The notes beneath the pieces are model-generated. The model saw only the letters and a program-made list of their open reading frames with translations. It was not told where the DNA came from and did no database searches. Source: Polaromonas sp. (GTDB taxonomy: Bacteria; Pseudomonadota; Gammaproteobacteria; Burkholderiales; Burkholderiaceae_C). Taken from it: a DNA stretch of 7,553 bases. Shown here piece after piece: positions 1 to 6,105 of this stretch (position 1 is its first letter; every line of letters starts with the position of its first letter). The stretch is from positions 1-7,553 of the forward strand of contig JANYFF010000235.1 in the NCBI GenBank assembly GCA_025362825.1. The letters are read 5' to 3'. A program made the position numbers and the translations under genes.

Positions 1-333
1 CAAGATGATGCTGGCCGTGAACAGGCGCACCTGGCCGAAGCGCTGCGACAGCCAGCCCGTCAGCGGCACGGCAATAGCGTTGGCAACCCCGAAGCTGGTG
101 ATGACCCAGGTGCCCTGGTTCGGGCTGACGCCCAGGTCGCCGGCAATCGCCGGGAGCGATACGTTGGCAATCGAGCTATCGAGCACGTTCATGAAGGTGG
201 CAGCTGACAGTGCCAGCGTGCCCCACATCCGGGCCGAGCCGTTAAGTGGCTCGTAGTGGATGTGATCAGAAGGCGCAGGGGCGGCGACTGGCTCGGACTC
301 AGGCGAGGGTACGGGAGTGGATGCGGGGACCAT
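1..333 (-). CDS. emrB: EmrB-type DHA2 family MFS multidrug exporter, N-terminal part (runs off the window)
   Basis: Inner-membrane proton-driven drug exporter of the 14-helix DHA2 branch of the major facilitator superfamily, the pump of an EmrAB-type tripartite complex. Only the first 111 codons are present; the frame stays open to base 1. Residues 1-35 form a Pro/Ala/Glu-rich cytoplasmic leader. The first membrane segment follows, carrying the family motif LDSSIANVSLPAIAGDLG (about residues 51-68). Next come GTWVITSFGVANAI, typical of the EmrB second helix, and a loop motif of the GWLSQRFGQVRLF kind (MFS motif A). These agree closely with what I recall of E. coli EmrB. The ATG at 333 is preceded by a weak Shine-Dalgarno (CAGG about 7 bases upstream). 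The gene lies 64 bases downstream of the fusion-protein gene on the same strand and is the last visible operon member. Family is near certain; substrate is unknown. Confidence 0.93.
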   Translation of the reverse strand, partial: MVPASTPVPSPESEPVAAPAPSDHIHYEPLNGSARMWGTLALSAATFMNVLDSSIANVSLPAIAGDLGVSPNQGTWVITSFGVANAIAVPLTGWLSQRFGQVRLFTASIIL

Positions 334-397
334 GATCGCCTGTGGAAACGGTTAGCAAAAATAAACTACGGGCTGCGTCTGATGCGGCACTCACTGA

Positions 398-1756
398 TCA
401 AGACGCTGTTGCAATGGCGCCGGGCTTGCTGGCTGAAGTTGCCGGTACAGCGGGCACAGCCACATTAGCTGGCTTGACTGCCTTTGCCAGCCTGTCGCTG
501 TCATCTGGCCTGACGGCCTTGCCTGCCCTGCCGACGTTAGCAGCAATCACGCGTTGGACGTCCTTATCTGCCCCTTCACTGGGCACCGCGTAAGCATGCA
601 CCTCGGTCATCGAGACCGGGCGCGGCGCATCGGCCAGCATTTTGCCGTCCTTGTTGCTCACATCGACTTCTGCATCCATCGACAGGCCCACGCGCAACGG
701 GTTGTCGGCAATCTGTTTCGTGTCCAGCGTGATGCGAACCGGCACGCGCTGCACTACCTTGATCCAGTTACCGGTCGCGTTTTGTGCGGGCAGCAGCGAG
801 AAGGCGGCGCCGGTACCGGCACCCAGGCCGGCAACCGTGCCCTTGTATTCAACTTTTTTGCCATACAGGTCAGCCAACAAGGTGACGGGCTGGCCGATGC
901 GGATGTTGCGCAGCTGGACTTCCTTGAAGTTGGCATCGACCCATACATTTTTCAGCGGGATGATGGACATCATGGGTGTGCCGGCGGCAACGCGCTGGCC
1001 GAGTTGCACCGTGCGCTTGGCGACGTAGCCGTCAACCGGCGCAGGCATGGCGGCTCGCTGTGTGGCCAGGTAGGCCTCGCGCACCTTGGCCGCGGCCATC
1101 AGCACGCTGGGATGCTGTTCAATGCTGGTGCCTTCGGTCAGGGACTGGTTGCTACTGAGCTGTTCGCGAGCAGCAACGACGCCAGCCTGCGCAGCAGCCA
1201 GCGCGCTTTTGGCATTGGCGAGTTGTGTCTCCGAATGGTTGAGTTCTTCTTTTGACACGGCGCCGTTGCCCGTGAGCGACTTGCGGCGGTTCAGGTCATC
1301 TGTCGCGCGAAGGATGTCGCTCTGCGCGCGGGTCACATCGGCGTCGCGCAGGGTAATTTGGGCGGCCAGCGTGCCGTTGTTCGCATACAGCGTGCGGACC
1401 TGACGGACAGCGCCTGCAAGCGCAGCTTCAGCCTGATCCAGCGCCACTTTGGCATCAGCCGGATCAAGCTGCACCAGCGGCTGCCCAGCTTTCACAAAAT
1501 CAGTGTCGTCAGCCATGATGGCCATGACGGTGCCGCCAATTTGCGGCGTGATCTGGATCACATTACCCTGCACATAGGCGTTGTCGGTGGACTCGTAATG
1601 GCTGGCCACCAGGTATTCATAGGCTGTCCAGCCAAGGCCTGCCACCACCACCACGCTGGCCAGCGCAGTCAAGGCTTTTTTGCGTTTCGGGTTACCTGCT
1701 GGTACGGCTGCCGTTTCGTTTGCGAGGCTGGGGGAGGAGGATTGTGGTGCGTTCAT
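398..1756 (-). CDS. emrA: EmrA/HlyD-family membrane fusion protein of a multidrug efflux system
   Basis: Periplasmic adaptor joining the inner-membrane MFS pump to the outer-membrane factor. Translation from the ATG at 1756 gives 452 residues. There is a short basic cytoplasmic N-terminus (PKRKK, 23-27), one membrane anchor (about 28-48), then the hallmark STDNAYVQGN (56-65) opening the split biotinyl-lipoyl domain. A long alpha-helical hairpin rich in Ala/Gln/Glu runs from about 100 to 230. The second lipoyl half includes PVDGYVAKR (240-248), and the beta-barrel carries ANFKEVQL (275-282) and GNWIKVVQRVPVRI (329-342), both characteristic of EmrA. The frame extends upstream to a TTG at 1807, but the ATG is preferred because it directly precedes a normal cytoplasmic leader; neither start has a clear ribosome-binding site. 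The last roughly 70 residues are an Ala/Val/Lys/Pro-rich tail; E. coli EmrA is about 390 residues. Confidence 0.93.
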   Translation of the reverse strand: MNAPQSSSPSLANETAAVPAGNPKRKKALTALASVVVVAGLGWTAYEYLVASHYESTDNAYVQGNVIQITPQIGGTVMAIMADDTDFVKAGQPLVQLDPADAKVALDQAEAALAGAVRQVRTLYANNGTLAAQITLRDADVTRAQSDILRATDDLNRRKSLTGNGAVSKEELNHSETQLANAKSALAAAQAGVVAAREQLSSNQSLTEGTSIEQHPSVLMAAAKVREAYLATQRAAMPAPVDGYVAKRTVQLGQRVAAGTPMMSIIPLKNVWVDANFKEVQLRNIRIGQPVTLLADLYGKKVEYKGTVAGLGAGTGAAFSLLPAQNATGNWIKVVQRVPVRITLDTKQIADNPLRVGLSMDAEVDVSNKDGKMLADAPRPVSMTEVHAYAVPSEGADKDVQRVIAANVGRAGKAVRPDDSDRLAKAVKPANVAVPAVPATSASKPGAIATAS

Positions 1757-1836
1757 GGTGCGTGTGATGAAGGGTTTGTCTGATGCCGGTCGGCTGTGCA
1801 AATGCAAATATGAAACTATGGAAAGCTGAAGGCGTA

Positions 1837-3495
1837 TTAGTGGACTACAAGCACTTTTTTAGTGGTAAAAGTGCCGCTAGCTACCGTATTTTCTGCGCCT
1901 ACAGCTACAGTTTTTGTAGCAGATGCTGTGACGTTGGCAGCCTGTGGCAATGGCGCGGGTGAATATCCGCCACCCAGCGCGCGGATCAGGGCGACCTGTG
2001 TATCCAGCGCACGGGCTGCAAGGTCCACGGCCCCGCGGCGCTGGGCCAGCACGCTGCTTTCGGCTGTCAGCACATTGATGTAGTTGCCCAAGCCGGCCTT
2101 ATAACGCTGCACGGCGATCTCGTAGGCGCCTTCAGCTGCTGCTGCTGCTGCGCGCTGCTCGGTTTGCTGGCGGCCAATCGCCTGCATCGAGGCTACCTGG
2201 TCGGCCACATCACGCACGGCATCCAGCACGGCGGCGTTGTAGCTCTCGACAGCAGCGTCCAGGTCGGCGGATTTAAAGCGCAGGTTGGCGCGCAGCCGGC
2301 CAGCGTCAAAGATCGGCAGGCGCAAGGCCGGGCCAACTCCCCACTGTTGGCTGCCAGAGTCAAACAGACGGCTCAAGCCAATGCTCGAGAAGCCGGCAAA
2401 AGCCACGAGATTGATGTTGGGATAAAACTGCGTCTTCGCATTCGCCACATCCTTGACGGACGCCTCAACACGCCAGCGCGCGGCGGTGATGTCGGCCCGA
2501 CGGCCCAGCAGATCAGCGGGTATGGCCGCGGTGAGCGCTATATTTTTAAGCGCATCCTGCGCCGGTGGAATGATTGCCAGCGCGATGTCGGGCTGGCCGA
2601 CCAACGCACCCAGTGCGTTGCGCGTCAGCGCCATCTGCTCCTGCAGTGACTCCAGCTGCAGGCGGGCTTCAGGCAGACCGCCTTCGCTTTGGCGCAGCTC
2701 CAGGCGGGTGTCCAGCCCCGCGTTGACGCGGTCCTGCACCAGCTTGAGGGTTTCCTGGCGCTGAGCCAAGGTGCGGCGCGCCACGCTGACCTGCTCGTTC
2801 AGGCGAGAAAGCTGAAAGTAGCTGCGCACCACATTGCTGGCCAGCAGCACTTTGGCGGCCTGCGCATCGGCTTCGGCAGCGTGGACGCTGCCCAGTGCTG
2901 CGTCCAGTGCGGCGCGGTTTTTACCGAAAAAATCAAGCTCCCAGCTGCCGTTGAACTGGGCCGTGCCGGTTTCGCGGACGGTGCCCGCCAACGGCGGCGG
3001 CACCAGGCCGTTGCTGGTGAAACGCTGGCGCGTCGCATCCAGCTGGGCATTGACCTGAGGCAAACGGGCAGCATCAGCAACTTCAGTCACGGCTTGCGCA
3101 CGGGCGAGGCGCGATTGCGCAAGTTTGAGGTTGGGGCTGGATTGCAGTGCGCGGGCGACCAGCTGGTTGAGCTGTTCGTCGCCAAAGTCTCGCCACCATT
3201 CAGCGCTCACTGCCGCCGGCTCTACCGTTGCAGCCGCAACGGGCAAGCCCAGCGATGCAGCATCGCGCAATGCGGCTTTTGACTTGATGCCCGACATGTC
3301 GGCACAACCGGTGATGCCGGTGGCGATCAGGCCACAGGCAAGCACGCCGGCAGCCGCCACGATGGCCATGCGGGCCGACGCACGCCACACGGGCAAGGAG
3401 TTCGTGGCGTGGTCAGGTACATCCTTGGCACCTGAAAAATCGGTGAAATTATCGGACGGGCTGCCGTGCAGGACGGAATCAAGCTTGTTTTTCAT
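1837..3495 (-). CDS. NodT-family outer-membrane factor lipoprotein (TolC-like efflux channel)
   Basis: Outer-membrane channel subunit expected to trimerise and dock on the EmrA-type adaptor, completing the export path. From the ATG at 3495 it has 552 residues. A hydrophobic segment (about 43-60) leads into a lipobox ITGC with lipidated Cys64; Ala at +2 suits outer-membrane sorting. Two OEP repeats follow, beginning near EWWRDFGDEQLNQLV (99-113) and PADLLGRRADI (326-336), the latter a NodT hallmark. Also visible are GSWELDFFGKNRAALDAA (183-200), FYPNINLVAFAGFSS (357-371) and LRLPIFDAGRLRANL (391-405). The usual terminal LGGGY (507-511) is followed by an extra Val/Thr/Ala-rich tail of about 40 residues. 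The gene overlaps the end of the marR-like gene by 17 bases, suggesting translational coupling. The start is uncertain: the frame is open upstream to 3690, and in-frame TTG/GTG codons (residues 34 and 36) would give a more normal signal peptide. It fills the role of EmrC in EmrCAB systems. Confidence 0.92.
   Translation of the reverse strand: MKNKLDSVLHGSPSDNFTDFSGAKDVPDHATNSLPVWRASARMAIVAAAGVLACGLIATGITGCADMSGIKSKAALRDAASLGLPVAAATVEPAAVSAEWWRDFGDEQLNQLVARALQSSPNLKLAQSRLARAQAVTEVADAARLPQVNAQLDATRQRFTSNGLVPPPLAGTVRETGTAQFNGSWELDFFGKNRAALDAALGSVHAAEADAQAAKVLLASNVVRSYFQLSRLNEQVSVARRTLAQRQETLKLVQDRVNAGLDTRLELRQSEGGLPEARLQLESLQEQMALTRNALGALVGQPDIALAIIPPAQDALKNIALTAAIPADLLGRRADITAARWRVEASVKDVANAKTQFYPNINLVAFAGFSSIGLSRLFDSGSQQWGVGPALRLPIFDAGRLRANLRFKSADLDAAVESYNAAVLDAVRDVADQVASMQAIGRQQTEQRAAAAAAEGAYEIAVQRYKAGLGNYINVLTAESSVLAQRRGAVDLAARALDTQVALIRALGGGYSPAPLPQAANVTASATKTVAVGAENTVASGTFTTKKVLVVH
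2135..2151. repeat. GCT trinucleotide run inside the outer-membrane factor gene
   Basis: Five consecutive GCT units plus GC. On the coding (minus) strand this reads as GCA/GCT-type alanine codons within a run of six alanines at residues 449-454 of the outer-membrane factor, in a predicted long alpha-helix. It keeps the frame for any whole-unit length change. It is probably ordinary Ala-rich coiled-coil coding rather than a functional repeat. Confidence 0.6.
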
Positions 3496-4108
3496 TGTCT
3501 GCTGACGAATTGTTTGAAGAGGTGTGTGATTGTTTTTCACTGGCCGCATTGAGCGTATGTGCGGTATCGAGAATCCGGCGTAAATAGCCTTTGAGGACTT
3601 GCCATTCCTCAATCGAAAATCCTGCCAGGTGGGTGTTTTGCACGTGGCAAAGAATCTTGGGAACTTGCCCGGCTGCGGCGCGGCCGGCATCGGTCAGTTC
3701 AAGATTCACGACGCGCCGGTCGTCTTTAGAGCGCACACGAACGCAGAGCTGCTTGGCTTCCAGGCGGTCCAGCATTCGCGTCATTGAGCCGGCATCCAGA
3801 TCGCATTCGCGTGCCAGTTCGGCCACGGTTGAGGCTGTACCCATGTGCAGCTTCAGTAACGGCATCCACTGGGCGTTGGTCAGGCCGGTAGCTTCCATTT
3901 CGCGGTCTATGCCCTGCCCCACCAGGGAAATAATGCGGCGAATCAGATACCCAACGCTATCCTCGGGGCAATAGCCTTCGGTGCGATAAAACTCGACAGC
4001 TTTGGCGGCTGCTAGCGGATCGGCAAGAAAGCCTGGCACAAGGACGTCGCCCGCTTTTTCGTTGACCACGCTGTTTGTCTTGCCTGCTAATTTATTGTTT
4101 GAAACCAT
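3479..4108 (-). CDS. MarR-family transcriptional regulator (EmrR-like), probable repressor of the efflux operon
   Basis: Dimeric winged-helix DNA-binding protein, probably a ligand-relieved repressor of the downstream pump genes. It has 209 residues against roughly 140-180 for most family members. The core begins near SVGYLIRRIISLVGQGIDRE (51-70). The DNA-binding part spans about 77-145: LTNAQWMPLLKL, the recognition region STVAELARECDLDAGSMTRMLDRLEAK (93-119), and the wing SKDDRRVVNLELTDAGR (127-143), which is the MarR signature. The extra length is an N-terminal arm of about 50 residues and a polar Ser/Asn tail (about 190-209) whose codons overlap the next gene by 17 bases. Four cysteines (47, 102, 122, 154) could permit redox sensing, but nothing proves it. 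It is the first gene of the operon and starts about 10 bases from a palindromic operator, so autoregulation is likely. If the transcript is leaderless, ATG 4108 is the start; an internal GTG (codon 14 or 24) is the alternative. Confidence 0.92.
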   Translation of the reverse strand: MVSNNKLAGKTNSVVNEKAGDVLVPGFLADPLAAAKAVEFYRTEGYCPEDSVGYLIRRIISLVGQGIDREMEATGLTNAQWMPLLKLHMGTASTVAELARECDLDAGSMTRMLDRLEAKQLCVRVRSKDDRRVVNLELTDAGRAAAGQVPKILCHVQNTHLAGFSIEEWQVLKGYLRRILDTAHTLNAASEKQSHTSSNNSSADNEKQA

Positions 4109-4115
4109 GGAGCGA

Positions 4116-4144
4116 ATAATACATGCCTAAGCAAATATTGTCAA
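4116..4144 (-). promoter_or_regulatory. Near-consensus sigma-70 promoter of the marR-like efflux operon
   Basis: On the minus strand, a perfect -35 TTGACA (4144-4139) is followed by exactly 17 bases and a -10 TATTAT (4121-4116), five of six matches to consensus. It points into the MarR-family gene. The expected transcription start is at about 4108-4110, at or next to the ATG, so the mRNA would have essentially no 5' leader. A promoter this strong for a drug-efflux operon makes sense if it is normally held off by a repressor, and the spacer contains a palindrome suited to that. Confidence 0.8.
4118..4139. promoter_or_regulatory. Putative MarR-type operator, 22-base imperfect palindrome in the promoter spacer
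   Basis: The pattern is AATA-N2-TGC-N-TA-N-GCA-N2-TATT, with 8 of 11 base pairs symmetrical and the dyad between 4128 and 4129. It covers the whole spacer, four bases of the -10 and the last base of the -35 of the efflux-operon promoter, so a bound dimer would block RNA polymerase. The core TTGC..TAGGCA seen on the minus strand resembles the E. coli MarR box (TTGCC..GGCAA with flanking AT). The site begins 10 bases from the regulator's own start codon, as expected for autorepression. The assignment to this regulator is inference from position and symmetry. Confidence 0.65.
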
Positions 4145-4152
4145 GGCTGTGT

Positions 4153-4179
4153 TTGCGCCGGCAGTTTTGTAGCTAAACT
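4153..4179 (+). promoter_or_regulatory. Weak candidate promoter for the ABC exporter gene
   Basis: A plus-strand TAAACT (4174-4179, four of six matches to the -10 consensus) lies 6 bases before the ATG of the ABC gene, with a poor TTGCGC -35 (4153-4158) at 15-base spacing. If used, it too would give a leaderless message. A better -35-like TTGTCA at 4138-4143 has no matching -10 at normal spacing. The match is marginal and listed because no better promoter is visible in the 77-base gap. Confidence 0.25.
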
Positions 4180-4185
4180 CGCTGC

Positions 4186-6009
4186 ATGGTCACTTCTTCC
4201 CCCATCGCGCCCAGGGCGCTGTCCCGCGACAACGCGCCCAAAGGCTCGCCGCGCTCCCTTTCCGGTCTGCTTCCTTTTTTGCGCCCTTACTGGGGCCGCA
4301 TCGCACTTGCCGGGGTTTTTCTGGTGATGGCTGCGGTGGCCACACTTGTGTTTCCGCTGGCGCTGCGCGGTCTGATTGATGGCGGCCTCGTAAGCGCCGA
4401 CACCAGCGCAGCAGCCAAAGGCGCGCAGTTGCTGGGCCTGCGCAATCACTTTTTTGAACTGTTTGGCGTCGCTGCGGCCCTCGGCCTCTTTTCTGCGGGC
4501 CGGTTTTACACCGTCAGTTGGCTGGGCGAGCGCGTTACGGCAGACCTGCGCAACGCCGTCTATTCACACGTCTTGCGCCAGAGCCCGGAGTTTTTTGAAA
4601 CCACGCAAACCGGCGAGGTACTGAGCAGATTAACCGGCGACACCACGCTGGTGCAAACGGTGGTCGGCTCATCGCTGAGCATGGGCCTGCGCAATGCGGT
4701 GATGGGCGTCGGCGCGCTGGGCATGCTGGTCTATACCAACCCCTACCTCATGGTGCAGGTAGGCGGTGTGCTGGTGCTGATCGTTGCGCCGTCGGTGTGG
4801 TTTGGCCGCCGTGTGCGCAAGCTGTCGCGCGCCAGCCAGGACCGCGTGGCCGACTCCAGCGCCATTGCAGCTGAAGTGCTGAACGCCATACCGGTCGTTC
4901 AAAGCTATACCGCCGAGGGCCGCGAGGCCGCGCGCTTCAATGTCTCGACGACCAACGCTTTTAACGTGGCGATTCGCCGCACCAAGGCGCGTTCGGTGCT
5001 GGTGGCCTTCATCATCATCGCCACTTCTGCTGCGCTGTTGTGGGGCCTGTACCAGGGCACGCAGGCCGTCATGCGCGGCGACATCACGGCAGGCCACCTG
5101 GGCCAAACCGTGGTCTATGTGATCATCCTGGCCAGCGCCGCCGCCGTGCTGGGCGAGGTCTATGGCGACCTGCTGCGCGCTGCTGGTGCCACGGAGCGCC
5201 TGATGGAGCTGCTGGAAACCCGCTCCAGCATCAATTCACCATCAAATCCGGCTCCTGCCCCCGTCATCCGGACGGGCAGTGCTATCAAATTCGAAGCAGT
5301 GACATTTAACTACCCTTCTCGCCCGCTGCAGGCGGCACTCAGCAATTTCAGCATGAGCGTCGCACCGGGCGAGACCGTGGCGATTGTCGGGCCCAGCGGG
5401 GCCGGCAAAAGCACGGTGTTCCAGCTGCTGCTGCGCTTTTATGACCCGGCCTCCGGCCGCATCGAGCTGGATGGCGTGGCAACGCGTGACCTGTCACTTG
5501 AAGACCTGCGCCAGCGCGTCGGCATCGTGCCGCAGGACGCGGTGATCTTTTCAACCAGCGCGCTGGAAAACATCCGCTATGGCAAACCCGGTGCCACCGA
5601 TGATGAAGCCAAAGCCGCAGCCAAGGCCGCTTTTGCCGATGAATTCATCAAGGCCCTGCCCGAGGGCTACGACACTTTTCTGGGCGAACGCGGCGTGCGT
5701 CTGTCTGGCGGGCAACGTCAGCGCATCGCCATAGCCCGTGCGGTGCTGAAAAACTCGCCCCTGCTGCTGCTTGATGAGGCCACCAGCGCGCTTGACGCCG
5801 AAAGCGAACGCATGGTGCAGGCCGCCCTTGAATCGGCCATGCGCAACCGCACCACACTGGTCGTGGCACACCGGCTGGCCACGGTGCAGCAGGCCGACCG
5901 CATACTGGTGCTTGACCACGGCAAGCTGGTCGAACAAGGCACGCACGCCGAGCTGGTCAGCCGGGGCGGCGTGTACGCGCGGCTGGCGGCGCTACAGTTC
6001 ACAACCTGA
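4186..6009 (+). CDS. ABC half-exporter: membrane domain fused to ATPase (ABCB/MsbA-like)
   Basis: Inner-membrane ATP-driven exporter that works as a homodimer or with a partner half-transporter; 607 residues, the normal size. The membrane domain has about six helices (near 38-60, 88-108, 168-184, 187-206, 270-290, 304-324). Its coupling region includes FFETTQTGEVLSRLTGDT (136-153). The ATPase domain is complete: A-loop FNYPSRP (374-380), Walker A GPSGAGKST (402-410), Q-loop Gln450, signature LSGGQRQRIA (506-515), Walker B LLLLDE (526-531) with catalytic Glu531, D-loop SALD (534-537) and switch His562. All catalytic residues are intact, so it should be active. The ATG at 4186 has no clear Shine-Dalgarno, but the next Met is residue 48, inside the first helix. 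The gene diverges from the MarR-family gene across 77 bases. Substrate cannot be told from sequence: lipids, lipid A precursors, peptides and drugs are all known for relatives. Confidence 0.95.
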   Translation: MVTSSPIAPRALSRDNAPKGSPRSLSGLLPFLRPYWGRIALAGVFLVMAAVATLVFPLALRGLIDGGLVSADTSAAAKGAQLLGLRNHFFELFGVAAALGLFSAGRFYTVSWLGERVTADLRNAVYSHVLRQSPEFFETTQTGEVLSRLTGDTTLVQTVVGSSLSMGLRNAVMGVGALGMLVYTNPYLMVQVGGVLVLIVAPSVWFGRRVRKLSRASQDRVADSSAIAAEVLNAIPVVQSYTAEGREAARFNVSTTNAFNVAIRRTKARSVLVAFIIIATSAALLWGLYQGTQAVMRGDITAGHLGQTVVYVIILASAAAVLGEVYGDLLRAAGATERLMELLETRSSINSPSNPAPAPVIRTGSAIKFEAVTFNYPSRPLQAALSNFSMSVAPGETVAIVGPSGAGKSTVFQLLLRFYDPASGRIELDGVATRDLSLEDLRQRVGIVPQDAVIFSTSALENIRYGKPGATDDEAKAAAKAAFADEFIKALPEGYDTFLGERGVRLSGGQRQRIAIARAVLKNSPLLLLDEATSALDAESERMVQAALESAMRNRTTLVVAHRLATVQQADRILVLDHGKLVEQGTHAELVSRGGVYARLAALQFTT

Positions 6010-6105
6010 CCTGTCAAAATACGCCCTGCTCCGGTAAAAAACCGGCCACATGCAGCTCCTGAAAACCGCCTCCACAGCCATCACTCCTGACTACCAAGCC
6101 ATTCC

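Noticed and set aside
554..1255. 233-residue open frame on the plus strand opposite the adaptor gene
   Set aside because: It is antisense to emrA, whose protein has clear family motifs throughout; the His/Gly/Arg/Gln-rich translation is typical of a shadow frame in GC-rich DNA.
1757..1807. TTG-initiated 469-residue form of the adaptor protein
   Set aside because: It needs a rare start with no ribosome-binding site, while ATG 1756 directly begins a normal cytoplasmic leader.
1904..1920. Small hairpin GCTAC-N7-GTAGC near the 3' end of the outer-membrane factor gene
   Set aside because: Five-base stem inside coding sequence, with no tail of T after it; expected by chance.
2164..3282. Plus-strand frames of 161 and 197 residues opposite the outer-membrane factor gene
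   Set aside because: Both are antisense to the NodT-family coding region and show no family motif.
3496..3690. Upstream extension of the outer-membrane factor to a 617-residue protein
   Set aside because: It would overlap more than 200 bases of the regulator gene in another frame and adds 65 residues with no signal or domain; a start at 3495 or later is far more plausible.
6031..6045. Short inverted repeat CCGGT-A5-ACCGG between the ABC gene and fumarase, considered as a terminator
   Set aside because: The stem is only five base pairs and no run of T follows on either strand, so it does not qualify as an intrinsic terminator.
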